A stretch of 49,883 nucleotides of DNA from Deltaproteobacteria bacterium (GCA_020059605.1 JAGVBT010000140.1:1-49883); one strand, 5' to 3'; shown: positions 8,328-16,965, numbered from the stretch's first letter. Translations and numbers: made by a program. Notes: a model not told the origin generated them from the sequence alone.

Positions 8328-8427
8328 TACCAACAATCTCAAACATCACCCCGTTGGTTTCTTTGTGCTCAATTTAGTTTGACCCTTTTAAAAATTTTTG
8401 ATAGAAATACTACTATACTCCTATAAA

Positions 8428-8712
8428 ATGAAAAGAACCCACTACCAGCCGAACTACGCCATTCCACCAGGGGAAACCCTGAATGAAACTCTTGAAGCCA
8501 TCGGAATGACCCAAACGGAACTGGCTCACCTGGCAGACTGTCCCCAAAAAATAATTAATAAAATAGTAACAGGAAACACCCTTATTACAGCAGATACAGC
8601 CCTTCAACTTGAAAGAGTTCTATGCATTCCTGCCTCATTCTGGAATAACCTGGTAAAGAATTACCAAAAAGCCAAGGATAGGCAGAAAAAAAGGACCCTG
8701 GTCTTCCGATGA
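8428..8712 (+). CDS. higA: Truncated HigA-family antitoxin (XRE helix-turn-helix)
   Basis: About 94 aa from ATG 8428; an alternative TTG start lies at 8398. Sequence YAIPPGETLNETLEAIGMTQ opens the HigA/VapI-type helix-turn-helix, with LAHLADCPQKIINKIVTG as the recognition region and ADTALQLERVLCIPASFWNN as the family C-terminal signature. Such antitoxins bind and repress their own promoter and neutralise a HigB RNase. No higB is visible upstream, and the ImmA/IrrE-like extension of longer family members is absent, so this is an orphan or a remnant. The preceding ~70 bases are AT-rich with a possible TTGACC at 8379-8384. Confidence 0.75.
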   Translation: MKRTHYQPNYAIPPGETLNETLEAIGMTQTELAHLADCPQKIINKIVTGNTLITADTALQLERVLCIPASFWNNLVKNYQKAKDRQKKRTLVFR

Positions 8713-8724
8713 ACAGTCCCTTTC

Positions 8725-8873
8725 ATTAATTAGTGTCTGTTTATAAATGCGCTTTCCCCGTCATGCCGGACTTGATCCGGCATCCAGAAGATTTTGAAAT
8801 TACTGGATTCCGGCCTTCGCCGGAATGACGACCTTTTGGAAAACCTTAAGTTTGTGGACAAACTCTAATTAAT
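8725..8873. mobile_element. MITE-like 149-bp inverted repeat element
   Basis: The termini are attaattag (8725-8733) and its complement ctaattaat (8865-8873), with further partial symmetry inward. The core (8759-8830) is a long palindrome bounded by cgtcatgccgg and ccggaatgacg, the widespread tcattccgg-type repeat (family D), also at 43659-43723. No open reading frame. It lies exactly between the higA remnant and the truncated AlbA_2 gene, fitting a small non-autonomous element or a REP-like unit with longer flanks. Confidence 0.6.
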
Positions 8874-8897
8874 TCGTCCTTTCAAAGGGGGGAAGTT

Positions 8898-9632
8898 TTG
8901 AATCCTGAAAAGGCACTCGGTATTATCACAGCAGGAGAATCCCTAGAGGTTGAGTTCAAGAGCGAAAAAACGAAACCTCTTTCCGATGCAGAGCTTGTTG
9001 AGTCCGTCGTCTGCCTTGCGAACAGATTGGGAACCCGGCCGGGGTATCTTTTCATCGGGGTTGAAGACGATGGAAAGATTTCAGGTTCACGGCCTCGCCA
9101 TGAAGGGGAGCGCACTGACCCCCTTCGAATTCAAGCAATGATTTCAAATCGGACGCGCCCTTCTTTAACAGTGAGGGTTTCAGAAATTGGCCTCAGCGGT
9201 CTTCCTGTGATCATCACAGAGATCCACCCTGCGCGTTCTCCGGTAAGTACTGCTGACGGAAAATTTATACGTCGTGCGCTGGGGGGTGATGGGAAGCCTG
9301 CTTGTATCCCATACACGTTTCACGAGATGCAGGCTTTTCAAGCAGATCAAGGCATACTGGACTATTCATCATTGGTCTTGAACGGTGTCGCTTGGGAGGA
9401 TCTCGATCCCATCGAATTTGAGCGATATCGCCGAATGATCCGGGAAAATAGAGGCCGCGGCGACGAATCATTGTTGTCGTTATCCGACCTGGAAGTGGCC
9501 AAAGCACTTGGGGCGGTTGAGGCAAATCACGAGGTAAGGGCAATACGTGTTCTGGGAGTTCTTCTATTTGGACGAGAAGAGACATTGCGTCGAGCCCTTC
9601 CAACACAAAGCTTGTTAAAGGAGAAAAATTGA
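8898..9632 (+). pseudogene. Truncated AlbA_2 (Schlafen-like) ATP-binding DNA-binding protein
   Basis: 244 aa covering an N-terminal AlbA_2/Schlafen AlbA-like domain: ESLEVEFKSEKTK near residue 14, ELVESVVCLANR near residue 32 and GYLFIGVEDDGKI near residue 50, followed by IRRALGGDGKP. Full-length homologues (RecG-like helicase-related or transcriptional regulators) continue for 200 or more residues with a HATPase-type domain. Here the reading frame stops soon after VLLFGREETLRRALPT, where that domain would begin, and the next DNA is palindromic and transposase-derived. The break is therefore probably due to insertion or deletion. The N-terminal part may still be expressed. Confidence 0.7.
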
Positions 9633-9672
9633 GATTGCATGGGACAAGGAAAGGAGCGTGGTATGAGTGGCG

Positions 9673-9724
9673 CGCATAAATTTGCGCGAGCGTATATTTT
9701 TTTACGTGCACGTATATTTATGCG
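9673..9724. repeat. Compact inverted repeat next to transposase remnant
   Basis: cgcataaat at 9673-9681 pairs with atttatgcg at 9716-9724; inside are repeated cgtatattt words and the self-complementary acgtgcacgt. It sits between the broken AlbA_2 gene and the transposase remnant and could be the terminal sequence of the former insertion element. Function unproven. Confidence 0.4.
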
Positions 9725-9762
9725 TATTAAAGACTGTTCCGAAAAAAAATTAAAAGTAGCCT

Positions 9763-10212
9763 TTAAAGGTCAAATGAAAGCTGGGTATAAGATGCTTTCA
9801 TGACCCTTTTGGCCTTAGCCTTTGTGTTCGTTTTCATCTCAGCAAAGAGAAGGAGTATCTGACAGGCATCAGTCAAATAACCTATAATCTTTGCGATCTT
9901 CAGGCTATTGGCAAAATATTTGTTCAGGGATTATTTGTTTTTATCGTTTTCGAAACCTCTTTCTACCTGAGGTCGTATTTGTTGCAGTAATCTCTGAGCT
10001 ACCTTGGTATGAAGAGGAATGATTCCAAAGCGATGTTCATCCGTTAGAGGATTGATCAGAATCTCCTGATGACAAGAACCATGGAGTCGGCAAAGTTTAC
10101 AGACAGGATGATCCGTTGGAGTAATATACCGATGTATTTTGGTGTCCAGGTCATAACTGCCGGAGAGCTTTTGAGATTGAATCAGATACAGCCTGATGAA
10201 GAGGCGGAATTC
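9763..10212 (-). pseudogene. C-terminal remnant of a DDE-type transposase
   Basis: Reading the minus strand from 10212 gives a frame with a cysteine cluster CKLCRLHGSC, then PLHTKVAQRLL and QVERGFENDKNK; this is followed by an in-frame stop (TAA) and a continuing frame with YFANSLKIAKIIGYLTDA to a final stop at 9763. The R..VER.F...K pattern fits the last catalytic Glu region of IS1182/IS4-like transposases; the exact family is not certain. The upstream end is cut by a stop and abuts a DUF4276 remnant on the other strand. It is a degraded insertion element with at least one nonsense change and no start. Confidence 0.6.
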
Positions 10213-10475
10213 TCATTGTCAAGGATTGTGACTGGGAAAACTGTTGCCCGGCCGAGCAAGGTCCGTTCTTGCTGAAAAGGACTGTGATGGCACGCAGTGA
10301 TCTGCCGGTTGCGGCTGTTCTTGCAAAAAGAGAATTTGAAGCATGGTTTTTAGCAGCGGCAGAATCCTTAAGGGGCAAATTTGGCCTTCCAGGTGATCTT
10401 GAATCTCCAGCATATCCTGAGAACATCCGGGGTGCCAAGGAATGGATGACTTGTCGTCGCGAGCGCAGAGTTTGA
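10200..10475 (+). pseudogene. DUF4276-family protein, internal fragment
   Basis: The plus-strand frame beginning near 10200 reads GGILIVKDCDWENCCPAEQG, then ARSDLPVAAVLAKREFEAWF and PENIRGAKEWMT. These match, from memory, the central part of DUF4276 proteins, which have a Toprim-like acidic site (the ILIVKDCD region) and often accompany AAA-type ATPases in accessory or defence loci. No start codon or N-terminal region remains, and the frame diverges after KEWMT and stops at 10475. It partly overlaps the transposase remnant boundary, consistent with disruption by that element. Confidence 0.6.
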
Positions 10476-10665
10476 ACCATCCCAGGTCCAGGATCTGGGT
10501 GAGATCATGCCTGAGCTATTAAAAATTAGGGCAAGGGCAAACACTCCCATCCAATTTCATGTGGAAATAAAGGTGGGAGGCGGGGAAACATCTCCTCCCA
10601 AAGAGGCGGCAAATGCATTTAACAAGGCACTTAAAAAAGTGAAGGAAGATTTTCAGCTTCGATAG
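10450..10665 (+). pseudogene. C-terminal fragment of an unidentified conserved protein
   Basis: An open frame entered after a TGA at 10447 reads SAEFEPSQVQDLGEIMPELL, KIRARANTPIQFHVEIKVGG and ends in KALKKVKEDFQLR at the stop 10663-10665. It has the periodicity and charge balance of real coding sequence and no start codon. It resembles the extreme C-terminus of large AAA/DUF499-type accessory proteins, but I cannot confirm that. It is fused at its left edge to the DUF4276 remnant. Confidence 0.4.
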
Positions 10666-10737
10666 GAGAGAGTTTATGACCCGCTGTCCCTCCGGAAAGC
10701 AGTGATGAGGGGGATACGTAAGGAGAAACATTAAATA

Positions 10738-13700
10738 ATGGCGCTGACGACTTATCTTTCACGTTATGTTGACGACAAGGTTCGTGCACGAGGGTCTTCT
10801 TATTACAGGGACGGGGCGGTTCAGATCATCCATGGAAACCGGGAGGAGATGGAGGCAATCGTCTTCGGGACCGGTATGTACACAGTGGTCCTGTACCGGG
10901 AGAAGGATACGGTCCACGTCTCATGCACTTGTCCCTATTTCGTAGGGGAGGGGGATACCTGCAAGCACATCTGGGCGGCACTCCTTGCCGCAGAGAATAA
11001 AGGGTACCTGAGAGGCAAGAGCAACAGCGATCCAGCGCATCTGGAGGCCTACATTGAGAGCGATGGATGGGATAAAGATGAAGAAGACGTTTGGTTGGAG
11101 GACGAGGACTTTAAGGACGAAGCTATTCTCCGGCCGGGTTATGCCAGGGCATCCGATTCTCCGCATCCCCCAGGGCAACGCCATCTTCAACTCGTTTCTC
11201 CGCAACCGGAATGGAAAAATCATCTCACTTCCCTGCGAGGGGCCTTGCAAGAGCAACCAAAAGCAGGGTATGGCCGTTGGAGAGCGCCCTATCAGATTCT
11301 CTATTCTGTCGATGTTCTTGCTACCCTTGAAGGAAAGGGAATGGTCATTGAAGTGGCCCACCGGGAGACGAAGAAGAACGGCGAATGGGGCCAGCTGAAA
11401 CCGATTCCTGATTCCTACCATAGGCCTGAGAACCTTCGAGATCCGGAGGACCAGCACATCATGACCCTGCTGATCGGGAGTCGGGACGCTTCCGATTGGT
11501 ATGGCTATCCGGGCTATTATTATAAAAAAGGGTTTTTCCGCATCCTGCCCGGTGCCGTCCAGGAACATCTGATGGAACGGCTCTGCCGCACGGGGCGGTG
11601 TTTCCTGCGAAAAACGGCATCGGACCCTGGCGGGGGTTCTCTCCAGTGGGATGACGGGGAGCCGTGGGAGTTCGGCATGGGGGCCGAAAAGGATGCGTCC
11701 GGCCGATCCTATATGGTTAACGGTTATCTCCAGCGCGGGCCGGAGCGTATCGCCCTGGATAAACCCGTGCTGCTGGTTGCAGGAGGCCTCGTTTTCTTCG
11801 AAAACAGAGTCTCCCGCCTCCTGGATAATGGGTCCTTCGGGTGGATTTCCGCTTTGCGAAAATGGAAGAACCTTACTGTGCCTGTAGCGGAAGGAGACGC
11901 CTTAATCCGGGAATTGATGACCATGCCGTTTCTTCCCCGCCTTACTCTTCCCGATGAATTGCAATACGAAGAGATTCGTGTGACTCCCCGACCCCGTCTC
12001 ACGGTTGCAGCCCCGGAAGGGAGACATCGATGGGAACCCGACCGGCTTCACTGGAAGCTATCGTTCGATTACGAGGGCTGCACGATTTCTTATGACGATT
12101 CCCGTCGGGGGTTTCTCATTGGGGAGCCGCGTCGCTTCTTTCTGAGAGATAATGCTGTTGAACAGCAGGCCCATGAGATGGTCCGGAATTTGGGATTCCG
12201 GGAAATCCATCATTATGGGGAGGTGACACGGGAGGTGACTCCTCGTAATCTTCCGCGGGCCGTGCGAGAGTTGCTGACCGCTGGCTGGCATGTCGAGGCT
12301 GAAGGGAAAGTTTACCGACGGCCAGGGACTTTCAGCCTATCGGTAACTACCGGTGTGGACTGGTTCGAGTTGCATGGCGAGGTCCGGTTCGACGAGCGAA
12401 CTGCCAAGCTCCCCGAATTGCTGGCGGCGATCAAGCGCGGAGAGAACCTTGTTCCCCTCGATGACGGCACATTCGGGATGCTGCCGGAGGAATGGCTGAA
12501 GAAATACGGAATGCTTGCCGGTCTCGGAACAACCCGCGACAATCACATCCGGTTTTCACGCTGTCAGGTCGGATTGCTGGACGCGCTCTTAGCATCCCAG
12601 CCGGAATCGACATGCGACGAGATCTTCCAGCGTGTCCGGAATGAACTGATGAGCTTTGAGGGAATTCAACCTTGCGATCCTCCGGAGGGTTTCACAGGCA
12701 CTTTACGAAATTACCAGAAAGATGGATTGGGTTGGATCCATTTCTTAGAGAAGTTCGGTTTCGGAGGATGCCTGGCCGATGACATGGGACTGGGTAAAAC
12801 GGTGCAGGTTCTTGCCATGTTAGAAGAAAGAAGACAGAAGCGATTATCTGTGATGGCGAAAAAGGGAAAAGGCAAGGGCCTAAACAGCGAGAATGGAGTT
12901 TTAGGACCCTCTCTCGTTGTTGCTCCGAAGTCGCTGATCTTCAACTGGATTCAGGAAGCGAAGCGGTTCGCTCCGAAGCTAACAGTCCTTGATCATACGG
13001 GCGTCGATCGATTGAAGCCGGGCGATCATTTCGAGAATTATGACCTCATCCTGACCACCTATGGGACCTTGCGGAAAGATGCCATTGAATTCAAGGATGT
13101 CCGCTTTGATTACTGCATTCTCGATGAAGGACAGATGGTCAAGAATGCCAATACCCAGTCGGCGAAGGCTGCCCGCCTTCTCAATGCCAGTTATCGTCTG
13201 GTGCTAAGCGGCACTCCTATCGAAAACCACCTGGGAGAGCTCTGGAGCCTTTTCGAGTTTCTCAACGCCGGGATGTTAGGATCGGCTTCTGTTTTCAAAC
13301 TGACCGGCCTGGGGATGCGAGATCCCGAGCCAGAAACTCGTGCAATGCTGGGAAAAGCCCTTCGTCCCTTCATCCTGCGCCGCACCAAAAGACAAGTCGC
13401 CTGCGAGCTGCCGGAAAAGTTCGAACAAACCCTCTATTGCGATCTCGATTTGAAACAGAGAAAGCTTTATAACGAGTTGCGGGACCACTACCGCAGCACT
13501 CTGCTTAACCAGGTTGAGCAAGTCGGCTTGAATAAGTCCAAGATACAGATTCTTGAAGCGCTGCTGAGATTGCGACAGGCAGCCTGCCATCCGGGGCTGA
13601 TTGACAAATCGAAAAAATCCCACCCCAGCGCCAAATTGGAAATGCTGATGCCCCAACTGGAACAGATCACGGAGGAAGAACACCAAGTCCTGGTTTTTTC

Positions 13701-14133
13701 TCAGTTTACAAGTTTTCTCTCTATCCTGCGGGAACAATTGGACAGGCAGAAAGCCCCTTATGCATACCTCGATGGGCAGACGCGTAACCGCAAAGAGGTT
13801 GTTGAACGTTTCCAGACTGACCCCGGCTGCAGGCTTTTCCTCATCAGCCTTAAGGCCGGAGGGCTTGGACTGAACCTCACGGCAGCCGAGTATGTTTACC
13901 TGCTCGACCCATGGTGGAATCCCGCAGTGGAGACCCAGGCCATCGACCGCACCCATCGCATCGGGCAAACCCGAAAGGTCTTTGCCTATCGCATCATCGC
14001 CAGAGACACGGTGGAAGAAAAGGTGCTGGAGCTTCAGCAGACGAAACGCGACCTTGCCGACGCGATCATCAACGCCGACAACAGCCTCATCCGGAACCTG
14101 GCAAGAGAGGATCTGGAACTGCTACTATCATAG
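10738..14133 (+). CDS. SNF2-family DEAD/DEAH helicase with N-terminal SWIM zinc finger
   Basis: 1131 aa. The SWIM finger (SCTCPYFVGEGDTCKH) is at about residues 61-77, then a long linker with SNF2-associated domains, then the SNF2 ATPase. Motif I DDMGLGKT is near residue 680, motif II DEGQ (instead of DEAH) near 795, motif III LSGTPIENHLGELW near 820, and helicase C with SLKAGGLGLNLTAA and QAIDRTHRIGQ near 1066. Such enzymes translocate on double-stranded DNA and remodel protein-DNA complexes; RapA/HepA and Bacillus YwqA are relatives. ATG 10738 follows AAGGAG. The gene is intact and GC-richer than the degraded DNA before it. Pairing with the SWIM protein at 6366 is inferred. Confidence 0.92.
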   Translation: MALTTYLSRYVDDKVRARGSSYYRDGAVQIIHGNREEMEAIVFGTGMYTVVLYREKDTVHVSCTCPYFVGEGDTCKHIWAALLAAENKGYLRGKSNSDPAHLEAYIESDGWDKDEEDVWLEDEDFKDEAILRPGYARASDSPHPPGQRHLQLVSPQPEWKNHLTSLRGALQEQPKAGYGRWRAPYQILYSVDVLATLEGKGMVIEVAHRETKKNGEWGQLKPIPDSYHRPENLRDPEDQHIMTLLIGSRDASDWYGYPGYYYKKGFFRILPGAVQEHLMERLCRTGRCFLRKTASDPGGGSLQWDDGEPWEFGMGAEKDASGRSYMVNGYLQRGPERIALDKPVLLVAGGLVFFENRVSRLLDNGSFGWISALRKWKNLTVPVAEGDALIRELMTMPFLPRLTLPDELQYEEIRVTPRPRLTVAAPEGRHRWEPDRLHWKLSFDYEGCTISYDDSRRGFLIGEPRRFFLRDNAVEQQAHEMVRNLGFREIHHYGEVTREVTPRNLPRAVRELLTAGWHVEAEGKVYRRPGTFSLSVTTGVDWFELHGEVRFDERTAKLPELLAAIKRGENLVPLDDGTFGMLPEEWLKKYGMLAGLGTTRDNHIRFSRCQVGLLDALLASQPESTCDEIFQRVRNELMSFEGIQPCDPPEGFTGTLRNYQKDGLGWIHFLEKFGFGGCLADDMGLGKTVQVLAMLEERRQKRLSVMAKKGKGKGLNSENGVLGPSLVVAPKSLIFNWIQEAKRFAPKLTVLDHTGVDRLKPGDHFENYDLILTTYGTLRKDAIEFKDVRFDYCILDEGQMVKNANTQSAKAARLLNASYRLVLSGTPIENHLGELWSLFEFLNAGMLGSASVFKLTGLGMRDPEPETRAMLGKALRPFILRRTKRQVACELPEKFEQTLYCDLDLKQRKLYNELRDHYRSTLLNQVEQVGLNKSKIQILEALLRLRQAACHPGLIDKSKKSHPSAKLEMLMPQLEQITEEEHQVLVFSQFTSFLSILREQLDRQKAPYAYLDGQTRNRKEVVERFQTDPGCRLFLISLKAGGLGLNLTAAEYVYLLDPWWNPAVETQAIDRTHRIGQTRKVFAYRIIARDTVEEKVLELQQTKRDLADAIINADNSLIRNLAREDLELLLS

Positions 14134-14261
14134 GAGCGCAACGAGGTTAAAGAAAAACAACTTGTGAATCTTTTCTTCTTGAAATTTAATCTCTTTCATT
14201 CATAATAGAAAAAAAGGATCATGATTGGATCAGGATCATAAAAATCAAAGGAGGGTGGGAT

Positions 14262-15287
14262 ATGAAACTTGAGAGGTTTGAAGGTGTCTGGACGGCCATG
14301 GTGACCCCGCTCAATCGAAAGGGAGAAATCGATGATGAAGGTCTGGAGAAGCACATACGGTTCCTGATGGAGAATGGATCAAATCTCGTCCCAACAGGAA
14401 CTACCGGGGAGTCTCCAACCCTTGACTGGAAAGAACACGACCGTGTGATCACTAAAACAGCAAAGCTGGCCAAGGGGAAAGCTTTCGTCATGGCAGGGAC
14501 AGGCTCCAACTCCACCAGGGAGGCCCTCAGGGGAACAAAGCATGCGGTCGAAGTGGGGGCTCAAGGGGCTTTGCTCGTCGACTGTTATTATAATGGCCCC
14601 TCCTCGCTGGAACTCCGGACCCAGTATTATGAAGTCATCGCAAAGGCATTCCGCAAAGCCTTCATCATGCCGTATGTCATTCCGGGAAGGACGGGGACGA
14701 AACTGGAGGTCGAAGATCTGGCCATTCTCCACCGAAAGTTTAAAAATGTGAGATCTGTCAAAGAGGCCACCGGGGATCTTGAACGGATGGCCAAGACGAG
14801 AACCCTCCTGGGCGAGAACTTCGATATTCTCTCCGGAGACGACGATAAAACCTTCGAGATGATGACCCGCGGTGATATTCGAGCCTCGGGTGTGGTCTCG
14901 GTGATGTCCAATATTGTCCCGGGACCCATCGGGGAGATGGTGAAAGCCCTGTGGAAAGGCGACATGGAGATCACCCATTATTTAAAAGAGGTCCTGGACC
15001 CTCTGTTTAAGGTGGTGACCGTCAATACCTTGGAATCCTATGAAGGGTTTGAGGTGCCGACCAAGTTCAGAAATCCAGTGGGGATCAAAACGATGATGAA
15101 GGGCCTGGGAATGCCATCGGGTCCGTGTCGGCCGCCCCTTGGAAAGATGACGCCCAAGGGGGTAGAGATTGTTCGAAACGCCCTGAAGGCCGTTTATGAG
15201 AAGGATAAAGAGATCCTTAGCCCCATCGAGGATTTCTATAAGGTCAAGATGGAAGAACGCCTCTCCAATGATAAGTACTGGAAGTAG
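14262..15287 (+). CDS. DapA-family (dihydrodipicolinate synthase-like) aldolase
   Basis: 341 aa TIM-barrel aldolase of the class I DHDPS/N-acetylneuraminate lyase family. The Thr-Thr site PTGTTGESPT is near residue 45, the catalytic tyrosine in PYVIPGRTG near 138 and the Schiff-base lysine in SVKEATGDL near 167. It is 40-50 residues longer than biosynthetic DapA, with a charged C-terminal extension. The setting, convergent with a short-chain fatty acid transporter and away from lysine genes, suggests a catabolic or other pyruvate-aldolase role rather than lysine synthesis; this is inference. It starts at ATG 14262 after GGAGGG. A strong bidirectional terminator lies between it and the transporter. 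Confidence 0.85.
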   Translation: MKLERFEGVWTAMVTPLNRKGEIDDEGLEKHIRFLMENGSNLVPTGTTGESPTLDWKEHDRVITKTAKLAKGKAFVMAGTGSNSTREALRGTKHAVEVGAQGALLVDCYYNGPSSLELRTQYYEVIAKAFRKAFIMPYVIPGRTGTKLEVEDLAILHRKFKNVRSVKEATGDLERMAKTRTLLGENFDILSGDDDKTFEMMTRGDIRASGVVSVMSNIVPGPIGEMVKALWKGDMEITHYLKEVLDPLFKVVTVNTLESYEGFEVPTKFRNPVGIKTMMKGLGMPSGPCRPPLGKMTPKGVEIVRNALKAVYEKDKEILSPIEDFYKVKMEERLSNDKYWK

Positions 15288-15303
15288 AAGAGTTTCAAAA
15301 GAA

Positions 15304-15342
15304 AAAAAGGGCCTGCCCCCTATTCGGGAGCAGGCCCTTTTT
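15304..15342. terminator. Bidirectional intrinsic terminator
   Basis: Perfect stem aaaaagggcctgc with gcaggcccttttt, flanked by A-tract and T-tract, between the convergent DapA-like and AtoE genes. It can end transcription from both directions. Confidence 0.9.
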
Positions 15343-15343
15343 G

Positions 15344-16777
15344 TTAGAAGTTGGGGATGAAGAAGAGAAAGGCAATGGAGGTGACGATGAAGTAGACGAA
15401 GAAGACCATCAGGAGCCAGCCCATGATGTCCCTGAAGTTCAGTTTCGCCACCGCCAGCATGGCAATGGCCCAGAAAGGCTGGATCATGTCGGTCAACATG
15501 TCGGCCCAGGCATAGGTGACGACCGTTGTGCCGAGGCCGACCCCTAACTGTTTTGCCGCGGGGATGATGTAAGGCGAAACCACGGCCCATTCACCGCCTC
15601 CGGAGGGGATGAGGTAATTGAGAAGGCCCCCGTACCAGTAGATGAAGAGCGGGAAGGTCTGAGGCGTTGAGATGGCCACAAAGGCGTTGGTGAATGCCTG
15701 GGAGAGCATCGTGAATTTGAAGAGACCGAAGATCCCCGCATAGAAGGGGAACTGGATGACAATCCCCCAGACCGCCTTGCCGGCATCTTCCGTAGCCTTT
15801 AGGAAGGACCAGGGTCTCCAGTGAAAGAGGATCCCCAGCATGAGCATGGTAAAATTGACAGCATCCAGGGTGAGACCCTTCCCAATTCCCTTTGTTGAAA
15901 AGTGCCAGATCAACCAGATAAACCCTCCGACAAAGACGATAAGATTGAATCCGGGCCACCAGTTCATCCAGTCCGAGGGGCTCCCGTAGGTTGCAGGTTT
16001 TGGAGGGGCTTCATAAAGCTTTAGTTTATCCATCAGCTCGGGCTTGACGACAAAGGCTTTGCCCGGGCGAGGATGCATCAGGGCCATCATGATGGTGACG
16101 ATGGCGACCATGATGACGGTGAGGATGAGGTTGAAGGGATGAAAGATGGTGTTGGTCGTGGGGATCACCGCATCCAACAATTTTCCTTTAATTAAGAAGT
16201 TGTCGGGGGTGGCCACCAGGAGGGTGGCCGATCCGGAGAGGCCGGAGTGCCAGGTGCAGCCCAGGCCCAGGTAGGCGGCTGCAATGAGCAGGCGGTAATC
16301 GACCTTTGGATTTCTCCGCACAATGAAGAGGGCCAGCATGGCGCTTCCGATCAGACTCAATCCCCAATTCAGCCAGGCCATGATCATAGAGAAGAGAGAC
16401 ATCACGACAATGGCCTGCCAGGGTTTTTCAGGATTCGATAAACCGGAGAGGCCATTCATCAGCTTTCTCACGGGAGGGGAGCAGGCCAGGATATAACCTG
16501 TCATCATGATCAGGCACATCTGCATGCCGAATGCAAGCAAAGCCCAAAACCCGTCTCCCCAGGCCCTGATCGAGTCAAAGGCCCTCGAACCGATCCCGAC
16601 TTCCGGCTTAAATCCCCAGATGAGGGCCAGGATAAAGGTGACGATACTGAGAAGGATGACAATGACAAAAGCATCGGGGATCCATCGCTCTGTCCATCGG
16701 GTGAGGCCATCCCCCCAATCTTTCAGAAATTCAAACGATCCGCGGACTTCTTCCTTCTTTTTTTGATTCATAACCAA
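15344..16777 (-). CDS. atoE: AtoE-type short-chain fatty acid transporter
   Basis: 477 aa inner membrane protein with about ten hydrophobic segments, matching the short-chain fatty acid transporter (AtoE) family. Signature-like stretches include LTRWTERWIPDAFVIVILLS, LTGYILA-type MTGYILACSPP near residue 90, HSGLSGSATLL near 190 and a conserved C-terminal SGGGEWAVVSPYI near 395 with ADMLTDMIQPFWAIA near 435. The family imports acetoacetate or butyrate-like acids. It starts at ATG 16777 preceded (minus strand) by AGAGGAGGAATTGGTT. It is monocistronic, with its own promoter upstream and a terminator shared with the DapA-like gene. The substrate here is unknown. Confidence 0.9.
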   Translation of the reverse strand: MVMNQKKKEEVRGSFEFLKDWGDGLTRWTERWIPDAFVIVILLSIVTFILALIWGFKPEVGIGSRAFDSIRAWGDGFWALLAFGMQMCLIMMTGYILACSPPVRKLMNGLSGLSNPEKPWQAIVVMSLFSMIMAWLNWGLSLIGSAMLALFIVRRNPKVDYRLLIAAAYLGLGCTWHSGLSGSATLLVATPDNFLIKGKLLDAVIPTTNTIFHPFNLILTVIMVAIVTIMMALMHPRPGKAFVVKPELMDKLKLYEAPPKPATYGSPSDWMNWWPGFNLIVFVGGFIWLIWHFSTKGIGKGLTLDAVNFTMLMLGILFHWRPWSFLKATEDAGKAVWGIVIQFPFYAGIFGLFKFTMLSQAFTNAFVAISTPQTFPLFIYWYGGLLNYLIPSGGGEWAVVSPYIIPAAKQLGVGLGTTVVTYAWADMLTDMIQPFWAIAMLAVAKLNFRDIMGWLLMVFFVYFIVTSIAFLFFIPNF

Positions 16778-16936
16778 TTCCTCCTCTTGAAAGGGTTAAA
16801 GAGAAAAAAAGGATCCTTCACAAAAAGGTTGAATCGGACCGGAGGTTTTGTGACGAAATCACCTCCTCTCGTCAAGGATGAAAGGATATTAAGGAGCGTA
16901 GAAGTAAAGACCCATATGGGCCACCCAAACGACTTC

Positions 16937-16965
16937 TTCATATCGAAAAGAATCCCTTTTGTCAA
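16937..16965 (-). promoter_or_regulatory. Candidate sigma-70 promoter of atoE
   Basis: On the minus strand TTGACA (16960-16965) and TATGAA (16937-16942) are spaced by 17 bp. The ~150-base leader that follows contains GGAGG and CCTCC segments (16841-16866) that could pair and mask a decoy ribosome site. The rest of the 16778-17098 gap holds no gene; a weak plus-strand TTGACT...TACCAT (17009-17036) may serve thpR. Confidence 0.5.

Noticed and set aside
10151..10480. 109-codon minus-strand frame near the DUF4276 remnant
   Set aside because: The plus-strand reading gives recognisable DUF4276 blocks; the minus reading is Ser/Arg-rich without motif.
10678..10707. Nine-codon frame (MTRCPSGKQ) before the SNF2 gene
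   Set aside because: It has purines upstream but is too short and without any supporting context to call a leader peptide.
13276..13968. 230-codon minus-strand frame inside the SNF2 helicase
   Set aside because: Covers the highly conserved helicase C region on the opposite strand; a shadow.
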